Source: Chersky-806 sp038252255 (GTDB lineage Bacteria > Actinomycetota > Acidimicrobiia > IMCC26256 > JAENVU01). Taken from it: a stretch of 64,000 nt of DNA. Below the pieces are notes generated by a model. The model saw only the letters and a list, made by a program, of their open reading frames with translations. It made no database searches and was not told the origin of the DNA. Position numbers and translations under genes: made by a program. Below, one piece after another: positions 24,761-33,638 of this stretch (position 1 is its first letter; every line of letters begins with the position of its first letter). The stretch lies in contig JBBSAM010000016.1 of the NCBI GenBank assembly GCA_038252255.1, positions 38,385 through 102,384 of the forward strand, read 5' to 3'.

Positions 24761-25390
24761 TCAACCTTCGGCGAGCCGCAGCTCGAGCAAGGTGGCGGCG
24801 TCCGCGAGCAGCGCGAGGAGGTGGACGAGCCGGGCCGATGGTTCGTCGATCTCGAGGATCCTCTGCGCGTCGAGCGGGCCGATCGGCGCGACCGCACACG
24901 CTTCGAAGGCAGCCCGGACCGGGTCGGAGTCGAGGCGAAGGTCGAGTGTCGGCACCGCGACGCCGAGCTCGCTCATGAGCGAGAGCACGCGGCGGAGCTC
25001 CAGCTCCACCTCAACTCGCGGCCCGGCCTCGGCGGGAGCCGCGGTGATCTCGTCGACGACCTCGACCTCGGCGAGCGGATAGGGGTCGTCGGGCAGCCAT
25101 TCGCGAACGGAGCACCGACTCGTGCCGCGCGCCAGGATGGCGTAGCGCCCGTCGTCGAACCGGCTCGCCTCGACGATACGGGCGACGGTGCCGACGTCGA
25201 AGCGCACGTCGCCGCCACCCACTTCGGACCCGCGCTCGATGAGCACGACACCGAACTCCGGCTCGTGCTCCGCCGCCAGACACGTCTCGACCAGCGCCCG
25301 GTAGCGCGGCTCGAACACGTGGAGCGGGAGCAGCCCGTGCGGGAAGAGCACCGTGCCGAGCGGGAACATCGGGAGCACCCGGGAAGCCAT
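24761..25390 (-). CDS. LON peptidase substrate-binding (N-terminal) domain protein
   Basis: A 209-residue protein consisting only of the LON N-terminal domain: LPMFPLGTVLFPHGLLPLHVFEPRYR is the family opening, followed by GVVLIERGSEVGGG and GTVARIVEASRFDDGRY. It has no ATPase or Ser-Lys protease part. These stand-alone proteins may bind protein substrates or, as with cereblon-like folds, ligands. It begins 5 bp after the SirB1 gene stop and is probably in one operon with it. Confidence 0.88.
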   Translation of the reverse strand: MASRVLPMFPLGTVLFPHGLLPLHVFEPRYRALVETCLAAEHEPEFGVVLIERGSEVGGGDVRFDVGTVARIVEASRFDDGRYAILARGTSRCSVREWLPDDPYPLAEVEVVDEITAAPAEAGPRVEVELELRRVLSLMSELGVAVPTLDLRLDSDPVRAAFEACAVAPIGPLDAQRILEIDEPSARLVHLLALLADAATLLELRLAEG

Positions 25391-25395
25391 GGCGG

Positions 25396-26202
25396 TCAGT
25401 TGTCCCGGGACCGCAAGGCGATCGCCTCCGCGACCACCGCCTGCGCGGTCGGCCCGTCCAGATGCGCCGCGAGTGACTCCAGCGCGGCCGCCGCCTCGGT
25501 GAACCGGCCGAGCGAGCCCAGCAGCGTGGCGGTCTGCCGGCGCTCCGAGACCGGCAGCTCGGCGAATCGGAGCCGCAGCCGCGCGACCCAGACCGCGTCC
25601 ACGGAGCTGCGCTCGAGATACGCGCGTTGGAGATTGTTGAGCACCCGCAACATCACGGCGCGCGGTCCGGTCGGGGCAAGGTACTCATCGGAGAACGGGG
25701 CGCCAGGACCGTGCAGTCCTGAGAAGAGCGCACGGCAACCCACCGCGTCGAGCACGCGGCCACCGTGGAACGGGTCGACGAACACGTCCGGCTCGTCGGC
25801 AACGCCGACGATGAAGTGACCGGGCATGCCGACTCCGTGAAGCGGGATGCCGATGCGCCGGCCCACCTCCACCATGAGGATGCTCAAGGTGATGGGGATG
25901 CCGAGCCGGCGGTCGATGACGTCGTCGAGCAGCGAGTTGCGCGGGTCGGCGTAGTCGTCGACGTTGCCGGCAAAGCCCTGCTCGACGAACAGCGCGTCGG
26001 CGAGGTGCGCCGGCGAGCGCGCCGTCACGCAACGGCTGGCGATCTCGTCGAGCCGCACGAGCCAATCGTCGAGATTGAGACCTGGATGCGCGTGGGCGGA
26101 CACCAGGAACGCCGCTTCGTCGAGCGGGACGTCCGCCTCTGCCAGCTCCAGCAACGCGGCGAAGCGCGCCGTCGGCTCACTCCAGCGCGGGTCGGGTCCC
26201 AT
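25396..26202 (-). CDS. SirB1-type transglutaminase-like / TPR protein
   Basis: The 268-residue product has the SirB1 N-terminal transglutaminase-like fold (about 10-190) with the marks NSLLDDVIDRRLGIPITLSI, GIPLHGVGMPGHFIVG and DVFVDPFHGG. A C-terminal helical repeat region (RRQTATLLGSLGRFTEAAAAL) completes it. The catalytic Cys of true transglutaminases is not obvious at the usual place, as in most SirB1 proteins. GTG-free ATG start. It lies in an apparent operon with the LON-domain gene downstream and the DsbA-like gene upstream (7 bp gap). Molecular role is unknown. Confidence 0.85.
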   Translation of the reverse strand: MGPDPRWSEPTARFAALLELAEADVPLDEAAFLVSAHAHPGLNLDDWLVRLDEIASRCVTARSPAHLADALFVEQGFAGNVDDYADPRNSLLDDVIDRRLGIPITLSILMVEVGRRIGIPLHGVGMPGHFIVGVADEPDVFVDPFHGGRVLDAVGCRALFSGLHGPGAPFSDEYLAPTGPRAVMLRVLNNLQRAYLERSSVDAVWVARLRLRFAELPVSERRQTATLLGSLGRFTEAAAALESLAAHLDGPTAQAVVAEAIALRSRDN

Positions 26203-26209
26203 CTCGAGG

Positions 26210-26983
26210 TCAGGTCTTGGCGGCGGCGGCGTCGACCGCCTGCACGAACGAGGATGCGACGAAGACCTGCTGGTTCGTCAGCTCCTTGCCGTTGACGAAC
26301 ACCGTCGGGGTCGCGTGGACGCCCCGCTTCGACGCGGCCTCGGCCCGGGCGCGCACATACCCGTCGTAGGTGTTCGCGCGCACGCACTGCTCGAACGCGT
26401 CGAACCCGCGCCCGGTGATGCCCGCGTCGCGACCGAATGTGACGAGCTGGTCAGTGGTCAGGAAACCCGAGTTCTCGCTGCGCTGCTTGGTGTAGAGCAC
26501 GTCCGAGAACTGGAAGAACCTGTCTTGATCACCCGCGCACACTCCCGCCGCGGCCGCTCGGACCGACTCCTCACCGATGAACGGGAAGTAGCTGTACGCG
26601 TAGCGGATCTTGCCTTGTGCCACGAGCCGGTTCACAGTCGGCTGCACCCGGTCGTGGAAGAGCTTGCACGACGGGCATTGGAAGTCGGCGTACTCGTGGA
26701 CGAGGACCGGCGCGGATGCATCGCCCTCGATCTCGGAGCCGTCCGGTCCGAGTGCATGCTTCGGCGTCACGACCTTCGCGTTCTCGGTCTTGGACCGGGT
26801 GCTCTGCACCAAGATGCCGATCACCGCCGCGACCACGACCACGCCGATGACGATCCACCACTGGCGGGAGAGCCCGCGGCTCGCTTTGCCGAGCGATTGG
26901 CGCGGCTTGGGGCTCGGCGACGCGCGTGTCGCGGGATTTCCCGAGCGGGGCTTGGGACCGCGCTTCCTGTTGCGAGAGGTCAT
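26210..26983 (-). CDS. Membrane-anchored DsbA-like thioredoxin-fold oxidoreductase
   Basis: A 257-residue protein with a basic N-terminus (about 1-40), one membrane helix (WWIVIGVVVVAAVIGILV, about 42-59) and an extracytoplasmic thioredoxin fold. The redox motif is CPSC in YADFQCPSCKLFH. The cis-Pro loop is VHATPTVFVNG. It should form or shuffle disulfides in secreted proteins. The ATG overlaps the stop of the MauE-like gene (ATGA); DsbA-MauE pairs usually form an oxidase/re-oxidant couple. It leads into the copper cluster upstream. Confidence 0.9.
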   Translation of the reverse strand: MTSRNRKRGPKPRSGNPATRASPSPKPRQSLGKASRGLSRQWWIVIGVVVVAAVIGILVQSTRSKTENAKVVTPKHALGPDGSEIEGDASAPVLVHEYADFQCPSCKLFHDRVQPTVNRLVAQGKIRYAYSYFPFIGEESVRAAAAGVCAGDQDRFFQFSDVLYTKQRSENSGFLTTDQLVTFGRDAGITGRGFDAFEQCVRANTYDGYVRARAEAASKRGVHATPTVFVNGKELTNQQVFVASSFVQAVDAAAAKT

Positions 26984-27450
26984 GAGGTGGTGGCTCTCCG
27001 ATCGAGGGCAAGGCGCGTGGGCGGCCCGGTGGCGACGAGCACGGCGAGGCTGAGAAACACGAGATCACGGACGATCTCCAGCGCGTACTTCCCGGCGTCC
27101 ACCGAGTCCGTGGCGCCGCCGCCGCCGAAGCAGCCGCAGTCGATCGAAAGGCCCCGCGTCCAGGCGGAGCCGATCATCACGATGAACGCGACGAACAGTA
27201 GCGCCGAGGCCCACGCGGCTGGTCGCGTCGCCAGCCCGAGCAAGAGCAGCAACGCCAACGCGAGCTCGACGAACGGCAGGCCCCATGCCACCGGCTTCAC
27301 GAACGCCTCGGGAAACAGCTCGTACGCGCGCACGGCGCGCAGCGCCGCATCCGGATCGGCGATCTTCGCGAGGCCGGCCCACGTCCACACGACCGCCAAC
27401 CCGAATCGGGCAACGGTGGTGGCGATCCACAACTTCTTCAAGATCTCCAT
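26980..27450 (-). CDS. MauE/DoxX-like membrane protein
   Basis: A four-helix membrane protein of about 156 residues. The ATG at 27450 (MEILKKLWIATTVARFG) is preferred to a TTG two codons upstream. Helix 1 contains WTWAGLAKIADP, typical of MauE/DoxX proteins. A Cys-Gly-Cys motif (IDCGCFGGGG) lies in the loop after helix 3, as in MauE-type thiol-redox partners. The coupled DsbA-like gene suggests it re-oxidises that protein or passes electrons from the membrane. Substrates are not known. Confidence 0.83.
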   Translation of the reverse strand: MEILKKLWIATTVARFGLAVVWTWAGLAKIADPDAALRAVRAYELFPEAFVKPVAWGLPFVELALALLLLLGLATRPAAWASALLFVAFIVMIGSAWTRGLSIDCGCFGGGGATDSVDAGKYALEIVRDLVFLSLAVLVATGPPTRLALDRRATTS

Positions 27451-27478
27451 CGGCAAGCCGTTCGGCGCACACCTCTCG

Positions 27479-28153
27479 TCAATCGGTGCGGCTTCCCATG
27501 TCGCGCCGCGAGCGGCTCAGCACCCAGGCGAGCAGCGCCAGCACGACGACCGCTCCCAGCACGATCGCGACGATCACACCGGTAGACATGCCACCGTCCG
27601 AGGACGACGTGGTCTTCGAGGTGTCCTTCGTGGTGGTCGCGGCGGAATCGCCTTCAGGCGGCGGGTTGCCCTTCACGTAGAGGACCGGCGCCGGGTGCTC
27701 GGGCTCGTCTCCGTTCGCGGGGGTCGCCTCGATCCAGCGGACCACGTCGTTGTTGTCATACGTCTGGAGTGCCTTGAACCCGATCGTGCTCGTCCCGGCC
27801 GGGATCGCGCCGAGGGTCATCGGGAAGGTGACCACCTTCGAACCGGTCAGCGGACCCCCGGTCCAGACGATCTGGGTCACGTCGCCGACCGGGTCCTTCT
27901 CGACGTTGAAGGTCCAGCCGTCGACGAGCTGCGGCTCGGCGGTCTTCAGCACGGGCGTCGCCGGAAAGACCAGCGTCACCTTCACCGTCCCCGCGCCGTC
28001 CTCCTCGTTGGGGACGTGCAGAGAGGCGTTGAGCGTGCCGGCATTGGTGACGTCGCCGGTGCGCTCGATCTCGACGTGCGCGAACGCCGGTCCGGCCACG
28101 AGGGCGACCACACCGGTGACGATGGCGCCGACGACTACGAGCCTGCGGATCAT
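27479..28153 (-). CDS. YcnI-like copper-associated secreted protein (DUF1775)
   Basis: A 224-residue protein with an N-terminal signal peptide ending AFAHVEIE, so the mature chain starts with His, as in YcnI proteins that bind Cu(II) through the N-terminal His. The YcnI domain occupies about 27-160 (TLNASLHVPNEEDGAGTVKV, GWTFNVEKD, FKALQTYDN). A Thr/Ser-rich linker (TTTKDTSKTTSSSD) leads to a C-terminal membrane helix (about 195-215) and a basic tail. It is next to the copC-copD fusion, the usual partner. Confidence 0.92.
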   Translation of the reverse strand: MIRRLVVVGAIVTGVVALVAGPAFAHVEIERTGDVTNAGTLNASLHVPNEEDGAGTVKVTLVFPATPVLKTAEPQLVDGWTFNVEKDPVGDVTQIVWTGGPLTGSKVVTFPMTLGAIPAGTSTIGFKALQTYDNNDVVRWIEATPANGDEPEHPAPVLYVKGNPPPEGDSAATTTKDTSKTTSSSDGGMSTGVIVAIVLGAVVVLALLAWVLSRSRRDMGSRTD

Positions 28154-28177
28154 GATGCTTCCTGTCTCTCGGTGCTG

Positions 28178-30061
28178 CTACGAGTGGATCGGGACCGTCG
28201 CCGTCGTCGAGACCTCGTCGACGTCGTTGAGCACGGCTTTGAGGGTGAGCTGCCAGCTCCCCGCGAACGGAACGGTGAGCCCGGCGGACGTGTAGTGCCC
28301 CGGGGCCAGCCGGATCAGGTTCACGGTGATCGGCGCGATGTCGTTGGCCGACTGGCTCAGCTCCGCGCTGACCTCGGTCGGGTCGATCGTCGAGCCGCTG
28401 GGCGTGAGCAAGAAGAGGTGCATCTCGTTCGCGCCCCGGTTGGCCGGCGTGATCGTCACGTCGAACGAGACCTTGTTCGTGTTCAACGTCGCGAGATAAG
28501 GCCCCGTGTCGAGCTCGCGCGCGGGTGCCGCGTTCACGAGCAGAGCCGTCACCGCGAGGATCACCACGGCGATCAGCACCTCGAGCAGCAACGACCGGCG
28601 CAGGCGGCGCTCGGCGGTGGGCTCGTCGAGGAGGTAGCCCTCGGGGTACTCGTCGTCACCGCCGGCGCTGCCGGAGCTGCCGGCCAGGCCGGCGTTGACC
28701 GCCCAGTCCGGGGCGTCGACGCTCCGGCTCGTCGTGGTCGTGCCGCCCGCGCCGGCCGCCGCCGGCGCCCCGGCCATCGCCCCCACCGGAACGGGCGCGT
28801 CGAGCTCGTCGATCGGGATGCGCCAGCGCCGGTTGACGATGTCACGGCTCACCGCGGCCACGACCATGAGGCCGAGGAACACGATGATCTTGATGAGCAG
28901 CAAGCGCCCGTAGTCCGTGTCGAGCAGCGCGCCGAACCGGTTCACCTGGCGGAACCCCTGGAACACGCCCGTGACCACGATCACGCCGACGGCGACCATC
29001 GCGTACAGCGAGTAACGGGGCACCACTTCGCGCAACGTCGGCTCGTCGGCTCGCGGCATCAGCGCGCCGAAGAGGACGACGAGTCCGCCGAGCCACGCGC
29101 ACACTCCGGCGACGTGAAGGACATCGGCGCTCATCGCGAGCGGGATGAGAGGCCCGGTGGCCGCATGTCCGGCCAGTCCCGGCGTGGCCGAGAGCCCGAT
29201 CGCGAAGATCCCGCCGGCGACGCTCCACCATGCGGGCAGTGGGTGCTCGACGACCGGGCCGTGATTCGGCAAGAGCATCCGCAGGAGTGGGATGACCAAC
29301 AGCAGCAGGAGCACCCGGGCGAGGTAGACCTTGCCGAGGCGCGTGTCCCAGACGTCCGACCACAAGCTCGGGTCGATCGTCTTGGACACGGGGAGCGCCG
29401 CGGCGTACGGACCCTGGAGCGCGTAGCCCACGAGCGTGCAACCGAGCGCAGCCCCCCACCCGGCCCACACGATCGTCCGGGCGCGTCGCACACCCCGGCC
29501 CGCTCGCCACACCCACGCCAGGAACGCTGCGCCGCCGATGAGGACCGCGAGACCGGCGAACGCGCCGAACCGCATGAGCGCGAAGAGAACCCCGACCACG
29601 GCGTCGCCACCCTGGTCGGTGAGGAGTCGTTGGGCCAGGCCCTGCGCCTGCTTCGTGGTCGTCGAGCTCGCGCCCACCGTGAAGGTGAACGCACCGCGCA
29701 CCGGGTGCGCGTCGGCGGAGATGACCCGCCACGTGACGACGTACGTTCCGCCATCGAGGTGAGGAACGGAGACCCGCACCTTGCGCCCACCGTCCGAGTG
29801 GGTCGGGCTCCCGACATCCAACCGGTGCGCGCCGGAGTCGTAGGCACGGATCCCGCCGAGCGACGCCGTCTCCACCCGCTCGTCGAAGGTCAGGGTGATT
29901 GCGCTGGGCGAGCGCTTGACCGTCGCGCCGGAGCCGGGTTCCGTGCCTTGCAGCACCGCGTGGGCGAACGCCGGTGTGCCCCAGATCCCGACGATGAACA
30001 TGGCGAGCGCGGCGACGGCCACGATCCGCCGCGCGCTCCGCGAGCGAGTGCTCAGTTTCAT
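28178..30061 (-). CDS. CopC-CopD fusion copper resistance/uptake protein
   Basis: A 627-residue protein. A signal peptide ends in AFAHAVLQ, so the mature N-terminus is a copper-ligand His. The CopC domain (about 33-135) shows LTFDERVETASLGG and the second Cu ligand region SADAHPVRGAFTF. Eight or more membrane helices of CopD type (about 160-440) follow, with DVLHVAGVCAWLGGLVVLF. An unusual cytoplasmic or periplasmic Ala/Gly/Thr-rich insert (GAPAAAGAGGTTTT, about 430-490) precedes a last helix and a C-terminal beta domain (about 530-627). ATG start after GGGGGG. It moves copper across the membrane or stores it outside. Confidence 0.9.
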   Translation of the reverse strand: MKLSTRSRSARRIVAVAALAMFIVGIWGTPAFAHAVLQGTEPGSGATVKRSPSAITLTFDERVETASLGGIRAYDSGAHRLDVGSPTHSDGGRKVRVSVPHLDGGTYVVTWRVISADAHPVRGAFTFTVGASSTTTKQAQGLAQRLLTDQGGDAVVGVLFALMRFGAFAGLAVLIGGAAFLAWVWRAGRGVRRARTIVWAGWGAALGCTLVGYALQGPYAAALPVSKTIDPSLWSDVWDTRLGKVYLARVLLLLLVIPLLRMLLPNHGPVVEHPLPAWWSVAGGIFAIGLSATPGLAGHAATGPLIPLAMSADVLHVAGVCAWLGGLVVLFGALMPRADEPTLREVVPRYSLYAMVAVGVIVVTGVFQGFRQVNRFGALLDTDYGRLLLIKIIVFLGLMVVAAVSRDIVNRRWRIPIDELDAPVPVGAMAGAPAAAGAGGTTTTSRSVDAPDWAVNAGLAGSSGSAGGDDEYPEGYLLDEPTAERRLRRSLLLEVLIAVVILAVTALLVNAAPARELDTGPYLATLNTNKVSFDVTITPANRGANEMHLFLLTPSGSTIDPTEVSAELSQSANDIAPITVNLIRLAPGHYTSAGLTVPFAGSWQLTLKAVLNDVDEVSTTATVPIHS

Positions 30062-30081
30062 GGTCCCCCCGATCCGGCCCG

Positions 30082-30726
30082 TCATCCAAGCACTGGGCGA
30101 GCCCGGCCGGGAGTCACAGGCGCAGGGGAACGGGCCAGGAGCCACATGGCGACCAGTCCCACGAGCTCGGGGGCATGGCTGATCTCGGCGCCGGGCGCGG
30201 CACGGCCGGAGATGATGTCCACCACCGAGCTGCCGACGAGGCAGAGCACGACGACACCGATGATCGGGAGCACGCCGGCCGCCCGTTCGGGCCGGAACGC
30301 GACCACGAGCAACCCGACACCGAGCGCGAGCGAGAAGGACCCGAGGTGGCGGGCCACGTGCGTGGGCAGCCCCGCGTCGTCACCGAGAACCAGTGCCGGG
30401 ACCGACATCCCCAGCTGGATCACCGCGATCAGCGCGAGGCAGATGCGGAGGAACATCGTGCGCTCGTCCGCGATGCTCCGCGCCGGTGCTGGCGCTGGTG
30501 CAACGGGCGCCGGTTCGGCGATCGCGCGCAGGATCGCATCGGTGAGGTCGGGAACCGGCTCGGCGGGCGTCACACGGACGATGCGGTGCAGGTTCTCGGC
30601 GCCGAGCGCGAAGTCCCGGCAGCCGGCGCACCCGGCCAGGTGCGACTCGACGGCTGCCGGCGCCTGATCCGAGACCTCGCCGTCGAGCTCGGCGGAGAGA
30701 GCAGCGCGGCAGTGTTCACAGTCCAT
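30082..30726 (-). CDS. Zinc-finger (zf-HC2) anti-sigma factor with membrane helices
   Basis: A 214-residue protein opening with MDCEHCRAALSAELDGE and the anti-sigma zinc motif HLAGCAGCRDF (H-x3-C-x2-C, about residues 29-36). The hydrophobic C-terminal half (about 90-205) contains four membrane helices. It diverges from the ECF sigma gene 76 bp away and precedes copCD and ycnI, so it should hold that sigma factor at the membrane and release it on copper or thiol stress. The signal is inferred, not visible. Confidence 0.88.
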   Translation of the reverse strand: MDCEHCRAALSAELDGEVSDQAPAAVESHLAGCAGCRDFALGAENLHRIVRVTPAEPVPDLTDAILRAIAEPAPVAPAPAPARSIADERTMFLRICLALIAVIQLGMSVPALVLGDDAGLPTHVARHLGSFSLALGVGLLVVAFRPERAAGVLPIIGVVVLCLVGSSVVDIISGRAAPGAEISHAPELVGLVAMWLLARSPAPVTPGRARPVLG

Positions 30727-30802
30727 GCAGGGGTAGTCGTCCGATCACCTCGGATAGTTCCCGGTGTGTCTCGGGCCCGGTCTCCCGGTAGCGTCGCCAG
30801 CC

Positions 30803-31327
30803 GTGGACGAGCTCACGCGCCTGCTCCTTGCCGGTCGGGACGGGGACCGGAACGCGCTCGGCGCGGCGATCCGGCACTCCCAACCCGACGTGTGGCGCCT
30901 CGCCGCCCACCTGGTGGGCCGCGGGGATGCCGACGACGTGACCCAGGACGTCTTCCTCCGGGCCTACCGGGCGCTACCGGGCTTCCGGGCCGAGGCCAGC
31001 GGCCGCACCTGGTTGCTCTCGATCGCCCGCCGCACATGTGCCGACACCATCCGGTCCTCCCGCCGCCGTCGTCGCTTGCATGACCGGCTCGTCGCGAACC
31101 GGGACGCCGGACGGCTCGAAGCGCCCGAGGAACCGGCGTGCCTCGACGATCTCGTATCCCGCCTCGACCACGATCGCCGGGTGGCCTTCGTGCTGACACA
31201 GGTGCTCGGCTGCTCGTATCACGAAGCGGCGGAAGTGTGTGACACGCCCGTCGGCACGATCCGCTCCCGCGTGGCGCGTGCGCGAGCAGACCTCGTCGAG
31301 CAGATGCGCGCGGCCGACACCGGATGA
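30803..31327 (+). CDS. ECF RNA polymerase sigma factor (SigC-like)
   Basis: A 174-residue group IV sigma factor. Region 2 shows DADDVTQDVFLRAYRALPGF and TWLLSIARRTCADTIRS. Region 4 shows FVLTQVLGCSYHEAAEV and TPVGTIRSRVARARADL. The GTG at 30803 is chosen because the domain starts there; an in-frame start 39 bp upstream is possible. It diverges from the zf-HC2 anti-sigma and overlaps the next gene by ATGA. The neighbourhood suggests control of copper genes, similar in layout to mycobacterial SigC-type copper acquisition control. Direct targets are not shown. Confidence 0.9.
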   Translation: MDELTRLLLAGRDGDRNALGAAIRHSQPDVWRLAAHLVGRGDADDVTQDVFLRAYRALPGFRAEASGRTWLLSIARRTCADTIRSSRRRRRLHDRLVANRDAGRLEAPEEPACLDDLVSRLDHDRRVAFVLTQVLGCSYHEAAEVCDTPVGTIRSRVARARADLVEQMRAADTG

Positions 31328-32409
31328 CCCGTGGCGCGGTCACGCGCGTAGCCGCCGCGACGGTTGCCGTCGTCACGTTCGCCATGGTGATCGTCGTGGC
31401 TACCGCCGGACCCGCGTCCGCGCACGGCGTCGGCGGCCTGCAACCGACCAACTACAAGACGCGGGTGAACGGCATCAAGCCGCCCGCGCCGGGAATCCAC
31501 GCGCGCGCCATCTCGCTGTCGGACCGGATCGAGCTCCGCAACGACTCGGCGCACGACGTGATCGTCCTGGGGTACCAGCACGAGCCGTACCTACGGATCG
31601 GCCCCGGCGGGACCTGGGAGAACGAGCGCTCTCCGGCGGTGTTCCTCAACCGCACGGCCATTCCGAAGCAGTCCGCACCCACCGGCATCTACGACGCGAA
31701 GGCTCCGCCGCGCTGGAAGAAGGTCTCCGCCGCACCCGTCGTCAGCTGGCACGACCACCGCACGCACTGGATGGGCGCCCAAGACCCTCCGGAGGTCCGC
31801 CGCGACCCCGGCCACGTCCACGTCGTGATCCGCGACTGGGAGATCCCGCTGCTCGACCAGGGCCGGCGGCTGACGGTCACCGGCGATGCGCTGTGGGTGC
31901 CGGGCCCGTCGCCGTGGCCGTGGATCCTCGGCGCGGTCGCGCTCCTGCTCCTCGTCGTCGCGCTCTGCCGCACCTCGGCCTGGGCGCCGGTGATACAGGT
32001 GGCGCTCGGCGTGCTGATCGTGAGCGAGACCATCCACGTCGTCGGTGCATGGCAAGCGGCGACCGCGTCGCTCGGGAGCCGGGCGGTCGAGAGCATCTAT
32101 TCGGTCGGCGGCATCGCCATCTGCGTGCTCGCACTCGTCTGGCTCCGCCGTCGCGATCCGTGGGCCGCGACGCCCGCCGTCCTCATCGCCGGTCTCTTCG
32201 TGCTCGTCGCGGGTGGGCTCGCCGACCTGACCACGCTCACGCGCTCCCAGCTGCCGACGACCCTGCCGGACTCGGTCGGCCGGCTCACGGTCACGATCGC
32301 CCTGGGGCTCGGGGCCGGCCTCGTCATCGCCGCGGCGGGGCGACTCCGACCGCCGGCTCCCAGCCGGCCCCGACCGCGTGAGGACCCGGTCCCGACGCCC
32401 GTTCCCTGA
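31324..32409 (+). CDS. Uncharacterised exported multi-pass protein, His-rich, coupled to ECF sigma
   Basis: A 361-residue protein with a signal peptide (about 1-34) whose mature end is again His (ASAHGVGGLQ). An extracytoplasmic domain (about 35-200) carries His/Trp clusters (VVSWHDHRTHWMGAQ and GHVHVVIRDWEIP). Four to five membrane helices (about 198-345) and a Pro/Arg-rich tail follow. The ATG overlaps the sigma stop (ATGA). The N-terminal His after cleavage and the HDHRTHW cluster suggest copper binding, like CopC and YcnI in the same locus. I know no named family with a proven role. Confidence 0.78.
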   Translation: MTRGAVTRVAAATVAVVTFAMVIVVATAGPASAHGVGGLQPTNYKTRVNGIKPPAPGIHARAISLSDRIELRNDSAHDVIVLGYQHEPYLRIGPGGTWENERSPAVFLNRTAIPKQSAPTGIYDAKAPPRWKKVSAAPVVSWHDHRTHWMGAQDPPEVRRDPGHVHVVIRDWEIPLLDQGRRLTVTGDALWVPGPSPWPWILGAVALLLLVVALCRTSAWAPVIQVALGVLIVSETIHVVGAWQAATASLGSRAVESIYSVGGIAICVLALVWLRRRDPWAATPAVLIAGLFVLVAGGLADLTTLTRSQLPTTLPDSVGRLTVTIALGLGAGLVIAAAGRLRPPAPSRPRPREDPVPTPVP

Positions 32410-32441
32410 CCCCGCCGGCCATCCGACGCGAGACTGGCCGG

Positions 32442-32864
32442 ATGCCGACGATCTTCACCCGCATCATCGAGGGCGAGCTCCCCGGACGCTTCGTCTGGCG
32501 CGACGACGTGTGCGTCGCGTTTCTCTCGATCGCTCCGCTCAGGCCGGGACACACGCTCGTCGTTCCCAGAGCGGAGGTCGACCACTGGATCGACCTCGAC
32601 CCCGACGTGAACGCGCAGCTGATGCGGGTGGCGCAACAGATCGGCACCGCCCAGCAACGCGCGTTCGCACCCGGGCGGATCGGTCTCATCATCGCGGGGC
32701 TCGAAGTTCCCCACACGCACCTGCACGTCGTGCCGATCGACGGTATGGCGGACCTCGACTTCGCCAACGCCGACCCGGACCCGGACGCAGGCGCGCTCGA
32801 CGACGCCGCGACCGCCCTGCGCGCCGCGCTGCGGGCTGACGGCGCGCCCGGGGTGAGCGAGTAG
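32442..32864 (+). CDS. HIT-family nucleotide hydrolase/transferase
   Basis: A 140-residue Hint-type histidine triad protein. It opens with TIFTRIIEGELPGRFVWRDD and ends its core with the triad VPHTHLHVVPI (His-x-His-x-His), which cleaves nucleotide phosphoramidates or dinucleoside polyphosphates. ATG start 32 bp downstream of the preceding gene. It directly abuts an SDR gene (stop TAG then ATG), so these may be co-transcribed. The substrate is unknown. Confidence 0.92.
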   Translation: MPTIFTRIIEGELPGRFVWRDDVCVAFLSIAPLRPGHTLVVPRAEVDHWIDLDPDVNAQLMRVAQQIGTAQQRAFAPGRIGLIIAGLEVPHTHLHVVPIDGMADLDFANADPDPDAGALDDAATALRAALRADGAPGVSE

Positions 32865-33638
32865 ATGCGTCTCCTGGGAGAACGGGCGCTCGTCACCGGC
32901 TCGACCTCCGGCATCGGGCGTGCGATCGCGTTGCGGTTCGCGGCTGAGGGCGCTCACGTGGTGGTGCACGGGCGGGACCCGGCGCGGGGCGAGGCCGTGG
33001 TCCGCGCCGCGGTGGACTCCGGTGGCCAGGCGCTGTTCGTGCCCGCCGACCTGTCCGAAGAGGCGGCGTGCGAGTCACTCGTCGACGCGGCCGCCCGCGC
33101 GCTCGGAGGGTTGACGGTGCTCGTGAACAACGCGGTGGCGAGCGCGGTCGACGAGGCCGACGGGCCCGTCACGCAGCTCAGCACCCGGGTCTGGGAGGTG
33201 AGCCTGCGGGTGAACCTCACCGCGCCGATGTGGTTGAGCCGGCGGGCGATCCCCCACCTGATCGAGGCCGGGCACGGCGCGATCGTCAACATCTCGAGTC
33301 GCCAGGCCGAGCGTTCGTCACCCGGCTTGAGCGCGTACGCGGCGTCCAAGTCCGGGTTGAACGGCCTGACCCGCGCGATCGCGGTGGACTACGCGAGCTC
33401 GGGCATCCGCTGCAACACCATCAGCCCCGGCTACATCCGGAACGACCGCCGCGACGCCGACCTCGATCCGGAGGTGCGGAAGCGGCGAGAGGCACAGCAC
33501 CTCACGCGGCTCGGGGTGGCCGACGACGTCGCCCTCGCGGCGGTCTACCTCGCGAGCCGGGAGAGCGAGTTCGTCACCGGGATCAACCTCCCGCTCGACG
33601 GGGGCAGCAGCGCCGCGCGCGGGGCCGTGCTCGGGTGA
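32865..33638 (+). CDS. Short-chain dehydrogenase/reductase (SDR)
   Basis: A 257-residue classical SDR. It has the nucleotide motif TGSTSGIGRAIALRFAAEG (about 12-30), the NNAVAS stretch (NNAG-type), an active-site Ser region IVNISSRQAE, the YAASKSG Tyr-Lys pair, and the C-terminal TGINLPLDGG. It uses NAD(P) to oxidise a hydroxyl or reduce a carbonyl of unknown substrate. It overlaps the downstream sugar-isomerase-like gene by GTGA. The pair suggests a polyol or sugar catabolic step. Confidence 0.88.
   Translation: MRLLGERALVTGSTSGIGRAIALRFAAEGAHVVVHGRDPARGEAVVRAAVDSGGQALFVPADLSEEAACESLVDAAARALGGLTVLVNNAVASAVDEADGPVTQLSTRVWEVSLRVNLTAPMWLSRRAIPHLIEAGHGAIVNISSRQAERSSPGLSAYAASKSGLNGLTRAIAVDYASSGIRCNTISPGYIRNDRRDADLDPEVRKRREAQHLTRLGVADDVALAAVYLASRESEFVTGINLPLDGGSSAARGAVLG

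Noticed and set aside
25964..30667. Open frame of 1567 codons on the + strand across the SirB1, DsbA, ycnI and copCD genes
   Set aside because: It is antisense to a series of clear protein families; long empty frames are expected opposite GC-rich genes, and its product is low-complexity Arg/His/Asp-rich.
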